7,311 nucleotides of DNA from Comamonadaceae bacterium (GCA_947455875.1 CANGSD010000053.1:1-7311); one strand, 5' to 3'. Positions 1 to 6,638 are shown, counted from the first letter of the stretch. Program-made: numbers and translations. The notes: generated by a model not told the origin, from the sequence alone.

Positions 1-1102
1 GCGCGATGCGCTTGAGGCCCTGCGGCCCGTGATAAACCGCATACATGCTGGCCACCACCGCCGGCAGTACCTGCGCGGTGCAGATGTTGGAGGTGGCTTT
101 CTCGCGGCGTATGTGCTGTTCGCGGGTTTGCAAGGCCAGGCGATAGGCCGGGTTGCCGTGGGCGTCGATGCTCACACCCACCAGTCGCCCGGGCAGCGAG
201 CGTTTGAATTCGTCGCGGCAGGCCATATAGGCCGCATGCGGGCCGCCTGCGCCCATGGGCATGCCTAGGCGTTGCGTGGTGCCCACCACGATGTCGGCGC
301 CCCATTCACCGGGCGGCGTGAGCAGGGTGAGCGCCAGCAGGTCCGCGGCCACGATAAAGGCGCCTTGCTGCGCGTGGGTCTGGTCGGCGTTTGCGCGCAG
401 ATCGGCGATGCGGCCGCTGGTGGTGGGGTAGGCCGCCAGCGCGCCAAAGTGCGGTCGGCCCAGTGCGTCTTGCCATTGCTGCACGGAGTCGGTCACCACC
501 ACTTCGATTCCCAGGGGCTGCGCGCGCGTTTGTACGACCTCGATCACCTGCGGATGGTTGTCGCCCGCGACGATGAAGAGGGCGCTCGCGCTCTTGACGC
601 TGCGCTTGGCCAAGGTCATGGCCTCGGCCGCTGCCGTGGCCTCATCGAGCATGGAGGCATTGGCGATCGGCATGCCCGTGAGCTCGCACACCATGGTCTG
701 GAAATTCACCAGGGCTTCCATACGCCCTTGGCTGATCTCGGCCTGATAGGGCGTGTAGGCCGTGTACCAGGCGGGGTTCTCCAGGATGTTGCGCAGGATG
801 ACTGTGGGCGTGTGCGTGCCGTAGTAGCCCTGGCCGATGAAGCTGCGCATCACGCGGTTTTGACTCGCCAGTGCTTTCAGTTCGGCCAGTGCCGCCGCTT
901 CGGTGACCGGCGCGGGCAGCTTCATCGAACTGGTGCGGGCAATCGCGCGCGGTACGATGCCGTCAATCAGTGCGCGGCGCGAGGCCTCGCCGATCACCGA
1001 CAGCATGTGCTGTTCGTCGGCTTCGCCGATGCCGATGTGGCGGGCGATGAACTGGTCGGCGTCCTCGAGTTCGCGTAAGGGGCGGGCAGCTTGCATCAGC
1101 AT
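1..1102 (-). CDS. gcvP: Glycine dehydrogenase (decarboxylating), P-protein of the glycine cleavage system; partial, C-terminus beyond window
   Basis: P-protein is the PLP enzyme that decarboxylates glycine and loads the aminomethyl group onto the lipoyl arm of GcvH, in the cytoplasm. The visible part is the N-terminal 367 residues of a protein usually about 950-960 long, with the frame open to the window edge. Typical segments are the FIARHIG motif (about 18-24), [21 protein letters not shown] (split: [10 protein letters not shown] at 90-99, then [11 protein letters not shown]), [19 protein letters not shown] (109-127), [15 protein letters not shown] (148-162), [17 protein letters not shown] (268-284) and [19 protein letters not shown] (326-344). 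The PLP-binding lysine lies in the C-terminal half and is not visible. The start at 1102 follows an AAGGAA Shine-Dalgarno (1110-1115) with a 7-nt spacer. An alternative ATG two codons in cannot be excluded. The gene lies 28 bp after gcvH on the same strand and is the third gene of the operon. Confidence 0.97.
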   Translation of the reverse strand, partial: MLMQAARPLRELEDADQFIARHIGIGEADEQHMLSVIGEASRRALIDGIVPRAIARTSSMKLPAPVTEAAALAELKALASQNRVMRSFIGQGYYGTHTPTVILRNILENPAWYTAYTPYQAEISQGRMEALVNFQTMVCELTGMPIANASMLDEATAAAEAMTLAKRSVKSASALFIVAGDNHPQVIEVVQTRAQPLGIEVVVTDSVQQWQDALGRPHFGALAAYPTTSGRIADLRANADQTHAQQGAFIVAADLLALTLLTPPGEWGADIVVGTTQRLGMPMGAGGPHAAYMACRDEFKRSLPGRLVGVSIDAHGNPAYRLALQTREQHIRREKATSNICTAQVLPAVVASMYAVYHGPQGLKRIA

Positions 1103-1130
1103 GGCGTCGTTCCTTGGGTGGGCGGTGGGA

Positions 1131-1505
1131 TCAGCCGTTTTGCGAGAAGGCGGCGTAGGCGGTTTCGTCCATCAGCGGCTCGAGCTGCTCGGGATTGGCC
1201 AGCTTGACCTTGAAGAACCAGCCCTGACCCAGCGGGTCGGTATTGGCCAGCGAGGGGTCGGCGCGCAGCGCTTCGTTCACCTCGGTCACCTCGCCGTTGA
1301 CCGGCATGAAGACATCAGCGGCGGCTTTCACCGATTCGACGACACCCGCAACGTCGCCCTGGGAATAGGTGCGGCCCACTTCGGGCAGGTCCACGAACAC
1401 CACATCACCCAGTGCGTCTTGCGCATGCACGGTGATGCCGACAGTGGCCGGGGCATTGCCCTCGGACAAGATCCATTCGTGATCGGGCGTGTACTTCAGG
1501 CTCAT
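1131..1505 (-). CDS. gcvH: Glycine cleavage system H protein (lipoyl carrier)
   Basis: GcvH shuttles the aminomethyl intermediate between GcvP, GcvT and lipoamide dehydrogenase on a lipoyl-lysine arm. The product is 124 residues, close to the usual 125-130. The lipoylation motif ESVKAAAD is present with the target lysine at K60, followed by the family stretch [12 protein letters not shown] (69-80). The C-terminal part has the usual [12 protein letters not shown] (90-101). The frame stays open upstream to 1709, but the start at 1505 is chosen because it gives [11 protein letters not shown], the family N-terminus, and has a GGAG box (1511-1514) six nt upstream. The longer form would run into the 3' end of gcvT. 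The gene lies 31 bp after gcvT and 28 bp before gcvP, which indicates a single transcript under the upstream glycine riboswitch. Confidence 0.98.
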   Translation of the reverse strand: MSLKYTPDHEWILSEGNAPATVGITVHAQDALGDVVFVDLPEVGRTYSQGDVAGVVESVKAAADVFMPVNGEVTEVNEALRADPSLANTDPLGQGWFFKVKLANPEQLEPLMDETAYAAFSQNG

Positions 1506-1536
1506 GGTGTCTCCAGGTGAGAAATGAAAAAAGGGT

Positions 1537-2694
1537 TCAGGCGGCGGGGCCGCGGCAATAGCGTGTGGGCACAAAGGGCAGGTCGGCCACGACCATGGGC
1601 ACGGGCTTGCCGCGCACCAGGGCTTGCAAGCGGGTGCCACTGGCGGCCAGGGCCGTCTCCACATAGCCCATGGCGACAGGTTGGTCGCAGGTGGGGCCGA
1701 GCAAGCCACTGGTGACTTCGCCCACGCGCCGACCTGCCAGGTCTTGCAATTCGGTGTGTTCGCGCACGGGCACGCGTTCCTGCGCGATCAGGCCCACGCG
1801 TTTGCGCGTGAGGGGTTCCGTGCCATCGAGCTGGCCCAGCACCCGGTCCGCCCCCGGGAAGCCTCCTGCGCGCGCACCGCCCGTGCGACGCACCTTCTGC
1901 ATGGCCCAGCCCAGGGCGGCCTCGACCGGTGTGGTGGTGGTGTCGATGTCGTTGCCATACAGGCACAGACCCGCTTCCAGGCGCAGCGAGTTGCGCGCAC
2001 CCAGGCCGATCGGCTTGACCTCGGGCTGCGCCAGCAGCGCGCGCGCCAGCGCCGAGGCGGCCGTCGCGGGCACCGAGATCTCGAAACCGTCTTCGCCGGT
2101 GTAGCCGCTGCGCGTGAGGAACAACTCGGTGCCTTGCCAGGTGAAGCGCGCACCGGTCATGAACACCAGCCGCTCCACACCCGGCACCAGCCGCGACAAG
2201 GCCGTCACAGCCTGCGGACCTTGCAGCGCCAGCAGGGCCTGCTCGGGCAGGGGCTGCACCGTGCAACGCGTGCCGATGCGCGCCTGGATGTGGGCGATGT
2301 CGGCGGCCTTGCAGGCGCCATTGACGATGACGAACAGGTCATCGCCGCGATTGACGAACATCAGGTCGTCCAGGATCGTGCCCGCATCCGATAGCAGCAG
2401 GCCATAGCGTTGCTTACCCACGCCCAGGCCGATCACGTCCACCGGCATCAGCGACTCGAAGGCGGCCGCTGCATCGGGCCCCACCAGCCGCAGCTGGCCC
2501 ATGTGCGAGACGTCAAACAGACCCGCGGCGCCGCGGGTGTGGCGGTGTTCAGCCATCAGGCCGGCGGGGTATTGCACCGGCATCGCATAGCCCGCGAAGG
2601 GCACCATGCGCGCGCCCAACTCCAGATGCAAGGCGTGCAAGGGCGTGTGCAGCAAGGGCTGCGACGCAGGGGATTCGACGGGGGCGCTGGACAT
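1537..2694 (-). CDS. gcvT: Glycine cleavage system T protein (aminomethyltransferase)
   Basis: GcvT moves the methylene group from aminomethyl-GcvH to tetrahydrofolate, releasing ammonia and giving 5,10-methylene-THF. The product has 385 residues, slightly longer than the roughly 360-370 of many homologues. The extra length is mostly an N-terminal tail of about 15 residues before LLHTPLHALHLELGARMVPFAGYAMPVQY. Family segments seen are FDVSHMG (60-66), the acidic TILDDLMF (106-113) that carries the conserved catalytic Asp, SGYTGEDGFEIS (196-207) and GLGARNSLRLEAGLCLYGNDID (split: GLGARNSLRLE at 230-240, AGLCLYGNDID at 241-251) of the folate-binding region. The C-terminal barrel has GEVTSGLLGPT (325-335). 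The start at 2694 is supported by GGAGAG at 2698-2703. It is the first gene of the gcvTHP operon and lies just downstream of the tandem glycine riboswitch. Confidence 0.98.
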   Translation of the reverse strand: MSSAPVESPASQPLLHTPLHALHLELGARMVPFAGYAMPVQYPAGLMAEHRHTRGAAGLFDVSHMGQLRLVGPDAAAAFESLMPVDVIGLGVGKQRYGLLLSDAGTILDDLMFVNRGDDLFVIVNGACKAADIAHIQARIGTRCTVQPLPEQALLALQGPQAVTALSRLVPGVERLVFMTGARFTWQGTELFLTRSGYTGEDGFEISVPATAASALARALLAQPEVKPIGLGARNSLRLEAGLCLYGNDIDTTTTPVEAALGWAMQKVRRTGGARAGGFPGADRVLGQLDGTEPLTRKRVGLIAQERVPVREHTELQDLAGRRVGEVTSGLLGPTCDQPVAMGYVETALAASGTRLQALVRGKPVPMVVADLPFVPTRYCRGPAA

Positions 2695-2746
2695 GGACTC
2701 TCCGCAGGCAGGGCTTCAATCCATGGCTTTCGCCATGGGGGAGCCC
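2695..2746 (-). promoter_or_regulatory. Riboswitch expression platform with gcvT Shine-Dalgarno; likely translational control
   Basis: Between aptamer 2 and the gcvT start lies a 7-bp hairpin with a GAAA loop (arms 2738-2732 and 2727-2721). The sequence then runs into the Shine-Dalgarno GGAGAG (2703-2698). No U-tract follows any hairpin here, so a transcription terminator is not visible. An alternative helix can form between 2746-2738 and 2703-2695 (8 of 9 positions paired, one of them G-U), covering the whole Shine-Dalgarno. It would use three bases of the 3' strand of P1 of aptamer 2 (2746-2744). Glycine-stabilised P1 would therefore favour an open ribosome site. This is inference from hand pairing, but it matches the usual ON behaviour of gcv glycine riboswitches. 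Confidence 0.5.
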
Positions 2747-2973
2747 GGCTGTCCGCTTTACCTGAGAGATTCACCCCGGTGGGGTTTGCTCCTTCGGTGG
2801 GCTTGCTGCGCCTCGCGCCGTGGGTCACGGGCTATGGCGGCAAGCCTCTCTCCAGCAGGGGAACGCCCCGTTGCCGGGGCGTGTCGTCAGTCCTGGGTGC
2901 CTGAGCGTTCGGCGTTCAGCCTGCGCCTTCGGCGGCCGGGACCCCTTGGGGGCCGCGGCGCTCTCCTGACGAC
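2744..2973 (-). ncRNA. Tandem glycine riboswitch (gcvT element), two aptamers
   Basis: This cis-acting RNA binds glycine and controls the gcvTHP operon. Read on the minus strand, aptamer 1 spans 2973-2883 and aptamer 2 spans 2860-2744. Aptamer 1 has a perfect 8-bp P1 (2973-2966 with 2890-2883), the GGAGAG entry, a P3-type stem (2956-2951 with 2937-2932), the core GCCGAAGGCGCAGGC and the closing ACGCTCAGGC...AGGACTG. Aptamer 2 has an 8-position P1 with one mismatch (2860-2853 with 2751-2744), GGAGAG, a perfect 7-bp P3-type stem (2846-2840 with 2806-2800), the core CACCGAAGGAGCAAACC and the exit CTCTCAGGTAAAGCGGACAG. All are hallmark elements of the family. The linker is unusual: 2882-2863 form an 8-bp hairpin with a GCAA tetraloop. 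The identity is secure; the exact boundaries come from hand folding. Confidence 0.95.
2863..2882 (-). other. GNRA-capped hairpin forming the inter-aptamer linker
   Basis: On the minus strand this reads as ACGCCCCG, a GCAA tetraloop, then CGGGGCGT: eight perfect pairs with no gap to the 3' strand of P1 of aptamer 1 (ending at 2883). Only two bases separate it from the 5' strand of P1 of aptamer 2 (starting at 2860). It is not followed by a T-run, so it does not look like an intrinsic terminator. It may stack on the aptamer 1 P1 helix or act as a spacer; its role is inferred. Confidence 0.7.
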
Positions 2974-2978
2974 ACCGA

Positions 2979-2984
2979 ATTGTA
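2979..2984 (-). promoter_or_regulatory. Candidate -10 box of the gcvTHP promoter
   Basis: TACAAT on the minus strand, one mismatch from TATAAT, lies in an otherwise very GC-rich gap between the etfQO stop and the riboswitch. A start about 5-7 nt downstream would fall at roughly 2974-2972, essentially on the first base pair of P1 of aptamer 1. No convincing -35 is seen at 16-18 bp spacing (the best is GTCGGG), so the promoter is weakly supported. Read-through from etfQO remains possible. Confidence 0.4.
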
Positions 2985-3007
2985 GCCGCCCGCCCCGCGC
3001 GCCCGAC

Positions 3008-3025
3008 GTAGGTCCTGCGACCTAC
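3008..3025 (-). other. Inverted repeat overlapping the etfQO stop codon
   Basis: GTAGGTC and GACCTAC (minus strand) form a perfect 7-bp stem with a 4-nt loop. The etfQO stop codon TAG (3024-3022) lies inside the 5' arm. The following bases are GC-rich with no T-run, so it is not a standard intrinsic terminator. It could cap the 3' end of the etfQO mRNA or slow polymerase before the gcv promoter. The function is not established. Confidence 0.45.
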
Positions 3026-4713
3026 ATATTGGCGTAATTGGGCCCGCCGCCGCCCTCGGGCACCACCCACACGATGTTCTGGGTCGGGTCCTTGATGTCG
3101 CAGGTTTTGCAGTGCACGCAGTTTTGCGCGTTGATCTGGAGGCGATCACCGCCCGAGGCATCTTTCACGTATTCGTAAACACCCGCGGGGCAATAGCGCG
3201 ACTCGGGCCCCGCAAAGCGCTTGAGGTTGATCGCCACCGGCGCTGAAGGGTCGGTGAGCGTGAGGTGAGCCGGCTGATCCTCGGCGTGGTTGGTGTTGGA
3301 GATGAACACCGACGACAGTCGATCAAAGGTCAGCTTGCCATCGGGCTTGGGGTACTCGATGGGCGTGCACTGGTTGGCGGGCTTGAGATACAGGTGATCG
3401 GGCTTTTCGCGGTGCAGCGTCCAGGGGATGTGTCCGCGCAGCAGAAACTGCTCGACGCCGGTCATCACCGTGGCCAGGGGCAGGCCCTTCTTGAACCACT
3501 GCTTGAAGTTGCGCGCCTTGTGCAATTCGGTGTGCAGCCACGAGGACTCGAAGGCCGCGGGGTAGGCGCTGAGTTCGTCGTGGCGACGGCCGGCCAGCAG
3601 CGCGTCGAAGGCCGCTTCGGCGGCCAGCATGCCGGTCTTGATCGCGGCGTGACTGCCCTTGATCCGCGACGCATTGAGGTAGCCCGCATCGCATCCCACC
3701 AGCGCGCCGCCGGGGAACACCGTCTTGGGCAGCGACAAGAGGCCGCCCACCGTGAGTGCGCGTGCGCCATAGGCCAAGCGCTTGGTCGGCTTGCCGCCCT
3801 CGGGCGTGTCAAAGTACCAGCGGATGTTGGGGTGTGTCTTGAAACGCTGGAATTCTTCGAACGGAGACAGCCAAGGGTTGCTGTAGTCCAGGCCCACCAC
3901 ATAGCCCACGGCCACCTGGTTGTTCTCCATGTGATACAGGAAGGAACCGCCGTAGGTGTCGTTGTCCAAAGGCCAGCCTGCGGTGTGCACCGCCAGCCCC
4001 GGTTGGTGGCGTGCCGGATCGATCTCCCACACTTCCTTGATGCCGATGCTGTAGCTTTGCGGGTCGCTCTTGGCATCGAGGCGGAAATTGGCGATCAGCT
4101 GCTTGCCCAGGTGACCGCGTGCGCCTTCGGCAAAGAGCGTGTACTTGGCGTGCAGCTCCATCCCGAGCTGGAAGTTCTCGGTGGGTTGCCCACTCTTGCT
4201 CACGCCCATATTGGCCGTGGCCACGCCCTTGATCGAGCCGTTTTCATTGAACAGAACTTCGGCCGCCGGAAAGCCGGGGAAGATTTCCACGCCCAGGGTC
4301 TCGGCCTGCTGCGCCAGCCAGCGCGTGAGGTTGGCCAGACTGATGATGTAGTTGCCGTCGTTGTGGAAGTTTTTTGGCAGCAGGAAGTTGGGCGTGCGCA
4401 TCGCCCCGGTCTCGGTCAGAAACAGGAAGGCGTCTTCGGTGACGGGCTGGTTCAGGGGCGCGCCCAGGGCCTTCCAGTCGGGGAACAACTCGGTGAGGGC
4501 GCGCGGATCCATGATCGCGCCCGAGAGGATGTGGGCGCCCGGCTCGGAGCCTTTCTCCAGCACCACCACCGAGATGTCCTGGCCTTTCGCGCTGGCCAGT
4601 TGCTTCAGTCGTATGGCGGCAGACAGGCCAGCGGGGCCGGCACCCACCACCACCACGTCGTATTCCATCGCTTCACGGGGGCCGTACTTCGCCAGTATCT
4701 CGTCGTGGGTCAT
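3022..4713 (-). CDS. etfQO: Electron transfer flavoprotein:ubiquinone oxidoreductase (ETF-QO)
   Basis: ETF-QO takes electrons from reduced ETF, itself fed by acyl-CoA dehydrogenases and related flavin enzymes, and passes them to ubiquinone at the inner membrane. The 563-residue product has an N-terminal FAD-binding GAGPAGLSAAI (24-34), the family stretch EKGSEPGAHILSGAIMDP (53-70) and the second FAD-contact region VGCDAGYLNASRIKGSHAAIKTGM (split: VGCDAGYLNAS at 339-349, RIKGSHAAIKTGM at 350-362). A C-terminal ferredoxin-like domain has four cysteines, C508, C532, C535 and C538 (CVHCKTC at 532-538), for one 4Fe-4S cluster. It ends with the typical PEGGGGPNYANM. The frame extends to an ATG at 4788, but the start at 4713 gives the usual family length (about 550-560) and avoids a 25-residue unlike extension. 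It has only a weak GAG signal 5 nt upstream. The gene is divergent from the SDR gene. Confidence 0.96.
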   Translation of the reverse strand: MTHDEILAKYGPREAMEYDVVVVGAGPAGLSAAIRLKQLASAKGQDISVVVLEKGSEPGAHILSGAIMDPRALTELFPDWKALGAPLNQPVTEDAFLFLTETGAMRTPNFLLPKNFHNDGNYIISLANLTRWLAQQAETLGVEIFPGFPAAEVLFNENGSIKGVATANMGVSKSGQPTENFQLGMELHAKYTLFAEGARGHLGKQLIANFRLDAKSDPQSYSIGIKEVWEIDPARHQPGLAVHTAGWPLDNDTYGGSFLYHMENNQVAVGYVVGLDYSNPWLSPFEEFQRFKTHPNIRWYFDTPEGGKPTKRLAYGARALTVGGLLSLPKTVFPGGALVGCDAGYLNASRIKGSHAAIKTGMLAAEAAFDALLAGRRHDELSAYPAAFESSWLHTELHKARNFKQWFKKGLPLATVMTGVEQFLLRGHIPWTLHREKPDHLYLKPANQCTPIEYPKPDGKLTFDRLSSVFISNTNHAEDQPAHLTLTDPSAPVAINLKRFAGPESRYCPAGVYEYVKDASGGDRLQINAQNCVHCKTCDIKDPTQNIVWVVPEGGGGPNYANM

Positions 4714-4848
4714 CGTGTCTCGCGGATAATGAATTTCGGGGAATGGGCCTGCGGGTCGCGCCTGACGCTCGATTGCTTGCGGCCCCATTCAATCGTCACA
4801 TTCTATTGCGGTGGCCGGTGTGCGCCGGCTCTCGCCAGGAGCCCTCCC
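4714..4848. promoter_or_regulatory. Divergent intergenic region between etfQO and the SDR gene
   Basis: This 135-bp gap must hold both promoters. It contains a 6-bp inverted repeat CGATTG-N14-CAATCG (4770-4775 and 4790-4795) and a wider one, GAATGGG/CCCATTC (4741-4747 and 4784-4790), which together could be an operator. On the minus strand, CATTAT close to the etfQO start is a possible -10. On the plus strand, TTGCTT (4774-4779) is a possible -35. A 5-bp hairpin (4814-4818 with 4825-4829) lies just before the SDR Shine-Dalgarno. None of these is individually strong. Confidence 0.35.
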
Positions 4849-5631
4849 ATGAGCTACAGCATCGATCTTTCCGGGCGTGTCGCCCTGGTCACGGGGGCTT
4901 CCAGTGGCCTGGGGGCCCAGGCTGCCCGCACCCTGGCGCGCGCCGGAGCCGCCGTGGTCCTGGCCGCCCGGCGCACCGAAAAGCTCAAAGATCTGCGCGC
5001 CCAGATCGAGAGCGAGGGCGGCGATGCCCACATCACCGCGATGGACGTGACCGATGTGGCCAGCATCCGCGCCGCCGTCGCCCATGCCGAAACCGAGGTG
5101 GGTTCGCTGGACATTCTCGTGAACAACGCCGGCATCGCCGCCACCCAGCGTCTGCAGGACGTGGCCGAAGACGACTTCGATCGGCTCTTTGACACCAATG
5201 TGCGCGGCGCCTTCTTCACCGCCCAGGAAGTGGCCAAGCGCATGCTCGCCCGCGCCAAGGGCGCCGCCCCCGGCACCTACACCGGCGGGCGCATCATCAA
5301 CATCGCCTCGATGGCCGGCCTGAAGGTCTTGCCGCAGATTGGTGTATACGCCATGAGCAAGGCCACCGTGGTCCACATGACGCGGGCCATGGCCCTGGAG
5401 TGGGGGCGCTTTGGCATCAACGTCAATGCGATCTGCCCCGGCTACATCGACACCGAGATCAACCACCACCACTGGTCCACCGAGCAGGGCCAGAAGCTGG
5501 TGCAGATGATGCCGCGCAAGCGCGTGGGCCGACCCGAAGATCTCGATGCCTTGATCGTGATGCTCGCCAGCAATGAAACCCACTTCGTCAACGGCGCGGT
5601 CATCGCCGCCGACGACGGCTTTGCCCTCTGA
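4849..5631 (+). CDS. SDR-family NAD(P)-dependent oxidoreductase
   Basis: This is a classical short-chain dehydrogenase/reductase of 260 residues. The Rossmann motif TGASSGLG is at 15-22, NNAG at 92-95, the structural Asn in DTNVRG at N117, and the catalytic Ser, Tyr and Lys at S154, Y167 and K171 (YAMSK). ICPGYIDTE (195-203) follows the active site. Two arginines after the second strand (R41, R42, in LAARR) favour NADP(H) over NAD(H) by the usual SDR rule. A loop of about a dozen residues, rich in Gly and Ala, precedes GRIINIAS. The substrate is unknown; beta-hydroxyacyl-CoA or 3-ketoacyl reduction is plausible from the neighbours but is inference. AGGAG at 4837-4841, 7 nt before the ATG, fixes the start, although the frame is open far upstream as the antisense of etfQO. 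The thioesterase gene follows after 3 bp. Confidence 0.95.
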   Translation: MSYSIDLSGRVALVTGASSGLGAQAARTLARAGAAVVLAARRTEKLKDLRAQIESEGGDAHITAMDVTDVASIRAAVAHAETEVGSLDILVNNAGIAATQRLQDVAEDDFDRLFDTNVRGAFFTAQEVAKRMLARAKGAAPGTYTGGRIINIASMAGLKVLPQIGVYAMSKATVVHMTRAMALEWGRFGINVNAICPGYIDTEINHHHWSTEQGQKLVQMMPRKRVGRPEDLDALIVMLASNETHFVNGAVIAADDGFAL

Positions 5632-5634
5632 CCC

Positions 5635-6054
5635 ATGAAACTCGAACTACCCGAAAAGAAAAAGCTGGTCTACACGCTCACGCTCCCGATTCGCTGGGGC
5701 GACATGGACGCGATGGGCCATGTGAACAACACCCTGTACTTTCGCTACATGGAGACTATTCGCATCGACTGGTTCAAGGCCATCAATGCCCTGCCCAATC
5801 CGCTGGGGCAGGGGCCCGTGATCGTCAATGCCTTTTGCAATTTCTACCGGCAGTTCGAGTACCCGGCCGATGTGCTGGTTCGGATGTATGTGAGCGACCC
5901 AGGACGCAGCAGCTTCGAGAGCTGGACCACCATGGCCCGTGCGTCGGAGCCCGACGTGATCTGCGCCGCGGGCGGTGCCACCACCGTCTGGACAGACTTC
6001 CCGGCGCAAAAATCAGCGCCGCTGCCAGACTGGTTACGACAGCATCTCGAATAA
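5635..6054 (+). CDS. Acyl-CoA thioesterase, hotdog fold (4HBT family)
   Basis: The 139-residue product is a single hotdog domain that probably hydrolyses acyl-CoA to free acid and CoA in the cytoplasm. The 4HBT signature IRWGDMDAMGHVNNTLYFRYMETIR is split as IRWGDMDAMGHVNN (19-32) and TLYFRYMETIR (33-43). D25 is the residue equivalent to the catalytic Asp of 4-hydroxybenzoyl-CoA thioesterase. The length is normal for the family. The start is 3 bp after the SDR stop and has no visible Shine-Dalgarno (the preceding bases are GCCCTCTGACCC), so translation is probably coupled to the SDR. Chain-length preference cannot be read from sequence. Its stop codon lies in a palindrome shared with the converging peroxidase-related gene. 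Confidence 0.93.
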   Translation: MKLELPEKKKLVYTLTLPIRWGDMDAMGHVNNTLYFRYMETIRIDWFKAINALPNPLGQGPVIVNAFCNFYRQFEYPADVLVRMYVSDPGRSSFESWTTMARASEPDVICAAGGATTVWTDFPAQKSAPLPDWLRQHLE

Positions 6055-6067
6055 GCCGCGGCTTATT
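6050..6067. terminator. 18-bp perfect palindrome at convergent gene ends; possible bidirectional terminator
   Basis: AATAAGCCG followed by its exact reverse complement CGGCTTATT. The thioesterase stop TAA (6052-6054) lies in the left arm. The stop of the converging peroxidase-related gene (6065-6063 on the minus strand) is its mirror image in the right arm. As RNA it could fold into a 7-bp stem with a CGCG loop, starting with A and ending with U-rich bases on either strand. The U-run is short (UUAUUU), so terminator strength is uncertain. Confidence 0.5.
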
Positions 6068-6638
6068 TGGCGCGCGGCACCCGCCCGAGCAGGTAGAACT
6101 CGGGGTTGGGCATCATGTTCGAGAAGCTCGCCATGCGGTTGGACAGGCCAAAGAAGGCCGTGATGGCCGCAATGTCCCAGGCGTCCTCGTCGTCAAAGCC
6201 ATGCGCATGCAGCGCTTCGAAGTCGGCGTCGTTGATCTCGTGTGAACGCAGGCACACCTTCATGGCGAAATCGAGCATGGCGTGCTGGCGCGGTGTGATG
6301 TCGGCCTTGCGGTAGTTGACGGCCACCTGGTCGGCCACCAGGGGTTTCTTCTCGTAGATGCGCAAGATGGCGCCGTGGGCCACCACGCAATACAGGCACT
6401 CGTTGGCGGCGCTGGTGGTCGTGACGATCATCTCGCGGTCGCCCTTGGTCAGGTGGCCGCCTTCCTTGAGCATCAGGGCGTCGTGGTAGGCGAAGAAGGC
6501 CCGCCACTCGGCCGGCCGGCGCGCCAGCGCCAGGAACACATTGGGCACGAAGCCGCTTTTCTCTTGCACCTCCAGGATGCGCGCGCGCATGTCCTCGGGC
6601 AGGTCCTTCAGATCGGGCTGGGGGTAGCGTGTGGCCAT
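6063..6638 (-). CDS. Peroxidase-related protein, AhpD / carboxymuconolactone decarboxylase-like
   Basis: The 191-residue product resembles the uncharacterised peroxidase-related group of the AhpD-like superfamily. It has the redox motif ECLYCVVAHG, with C81, C84 and H88 forming the CxxC-x3-H site used by AhpD for thiol-based peroxide or disulfide chemistry. Other family-like parts are FVPNVFLALARRP (30-42) at the N-terminus and ITAFFGLSNRMASFSNMMPNPEFY (split: ITAFFGLSNRMA at 159-170, SFSNMMPNPEFY at 171-182) at the C-terminus. The real substrate is unknown and peroxidase activity is inferred from the family only. The start at 6638 has an AGGAG (6645-6649) with a 6-nt spacer. It lies 43 bp after the PAS-LuxR gene on the same strand and is likely cotranscribed with it. 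Confidence 0.92.
   Translation of the reverse strand: MATRYPQPDLKDLPEDMRARILEVQEKSGFVPNVFLALARRPAEWRAFFAYHDALMLKEGGHLTKGDREMIVTTTSAANECLYCVVAHGAILRIYEKKPLVADQVAVNYRKADITPRQHAMLDFAMKVCLRSHEINDADFEALHAHGFDDEDAWDIAAITAFFGLSNRMASFSNMMPNPEFYLLGRVPRAK

Noticed and set aside
272..1078. 268-codon plus-strand frame opposite gcvP
   Set aside because: Antisense shadow of a clearly conserved gcvP frame; the low-complexity translation has no recognisable domain.
1506..1709. N-terminal extension of GcvH
   Set aside because: It would overlap the 3' end of gcvT and is unlike GcvH. The start at 1505 has a Shine-Dalgarno and the family N-terminus.
1624..2394. 256-codon plus-strand frame opposite gcvT
   Set aside because: Antisense shadow of gcvT; rich in Arg, Gln and His with no domain.
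2721..2738. GAAA-capped hairpin before gcvT as an intrinsic terminator
   Set aside because: It is followed by ATTGAAGCCC rather than a U-tract, so it is described only as part of the expression platform.
4714..4788. 25-residue N-terminal extension of ETF-QO
   Set aside because: It would make the protein longer than usual and would occupy most of the divergent promoter gap; the start at 4713 fits the family length.
3265..4848. Very long plus-strand open frame continuous with the SDR gene
   Set aside because: It is the antisense of etfQO. The SDR has its own Shine-Dalgarno and family N-terminus at 4849, and the upstream translation resembles no protein. High GC removes stops on the opposite strand.
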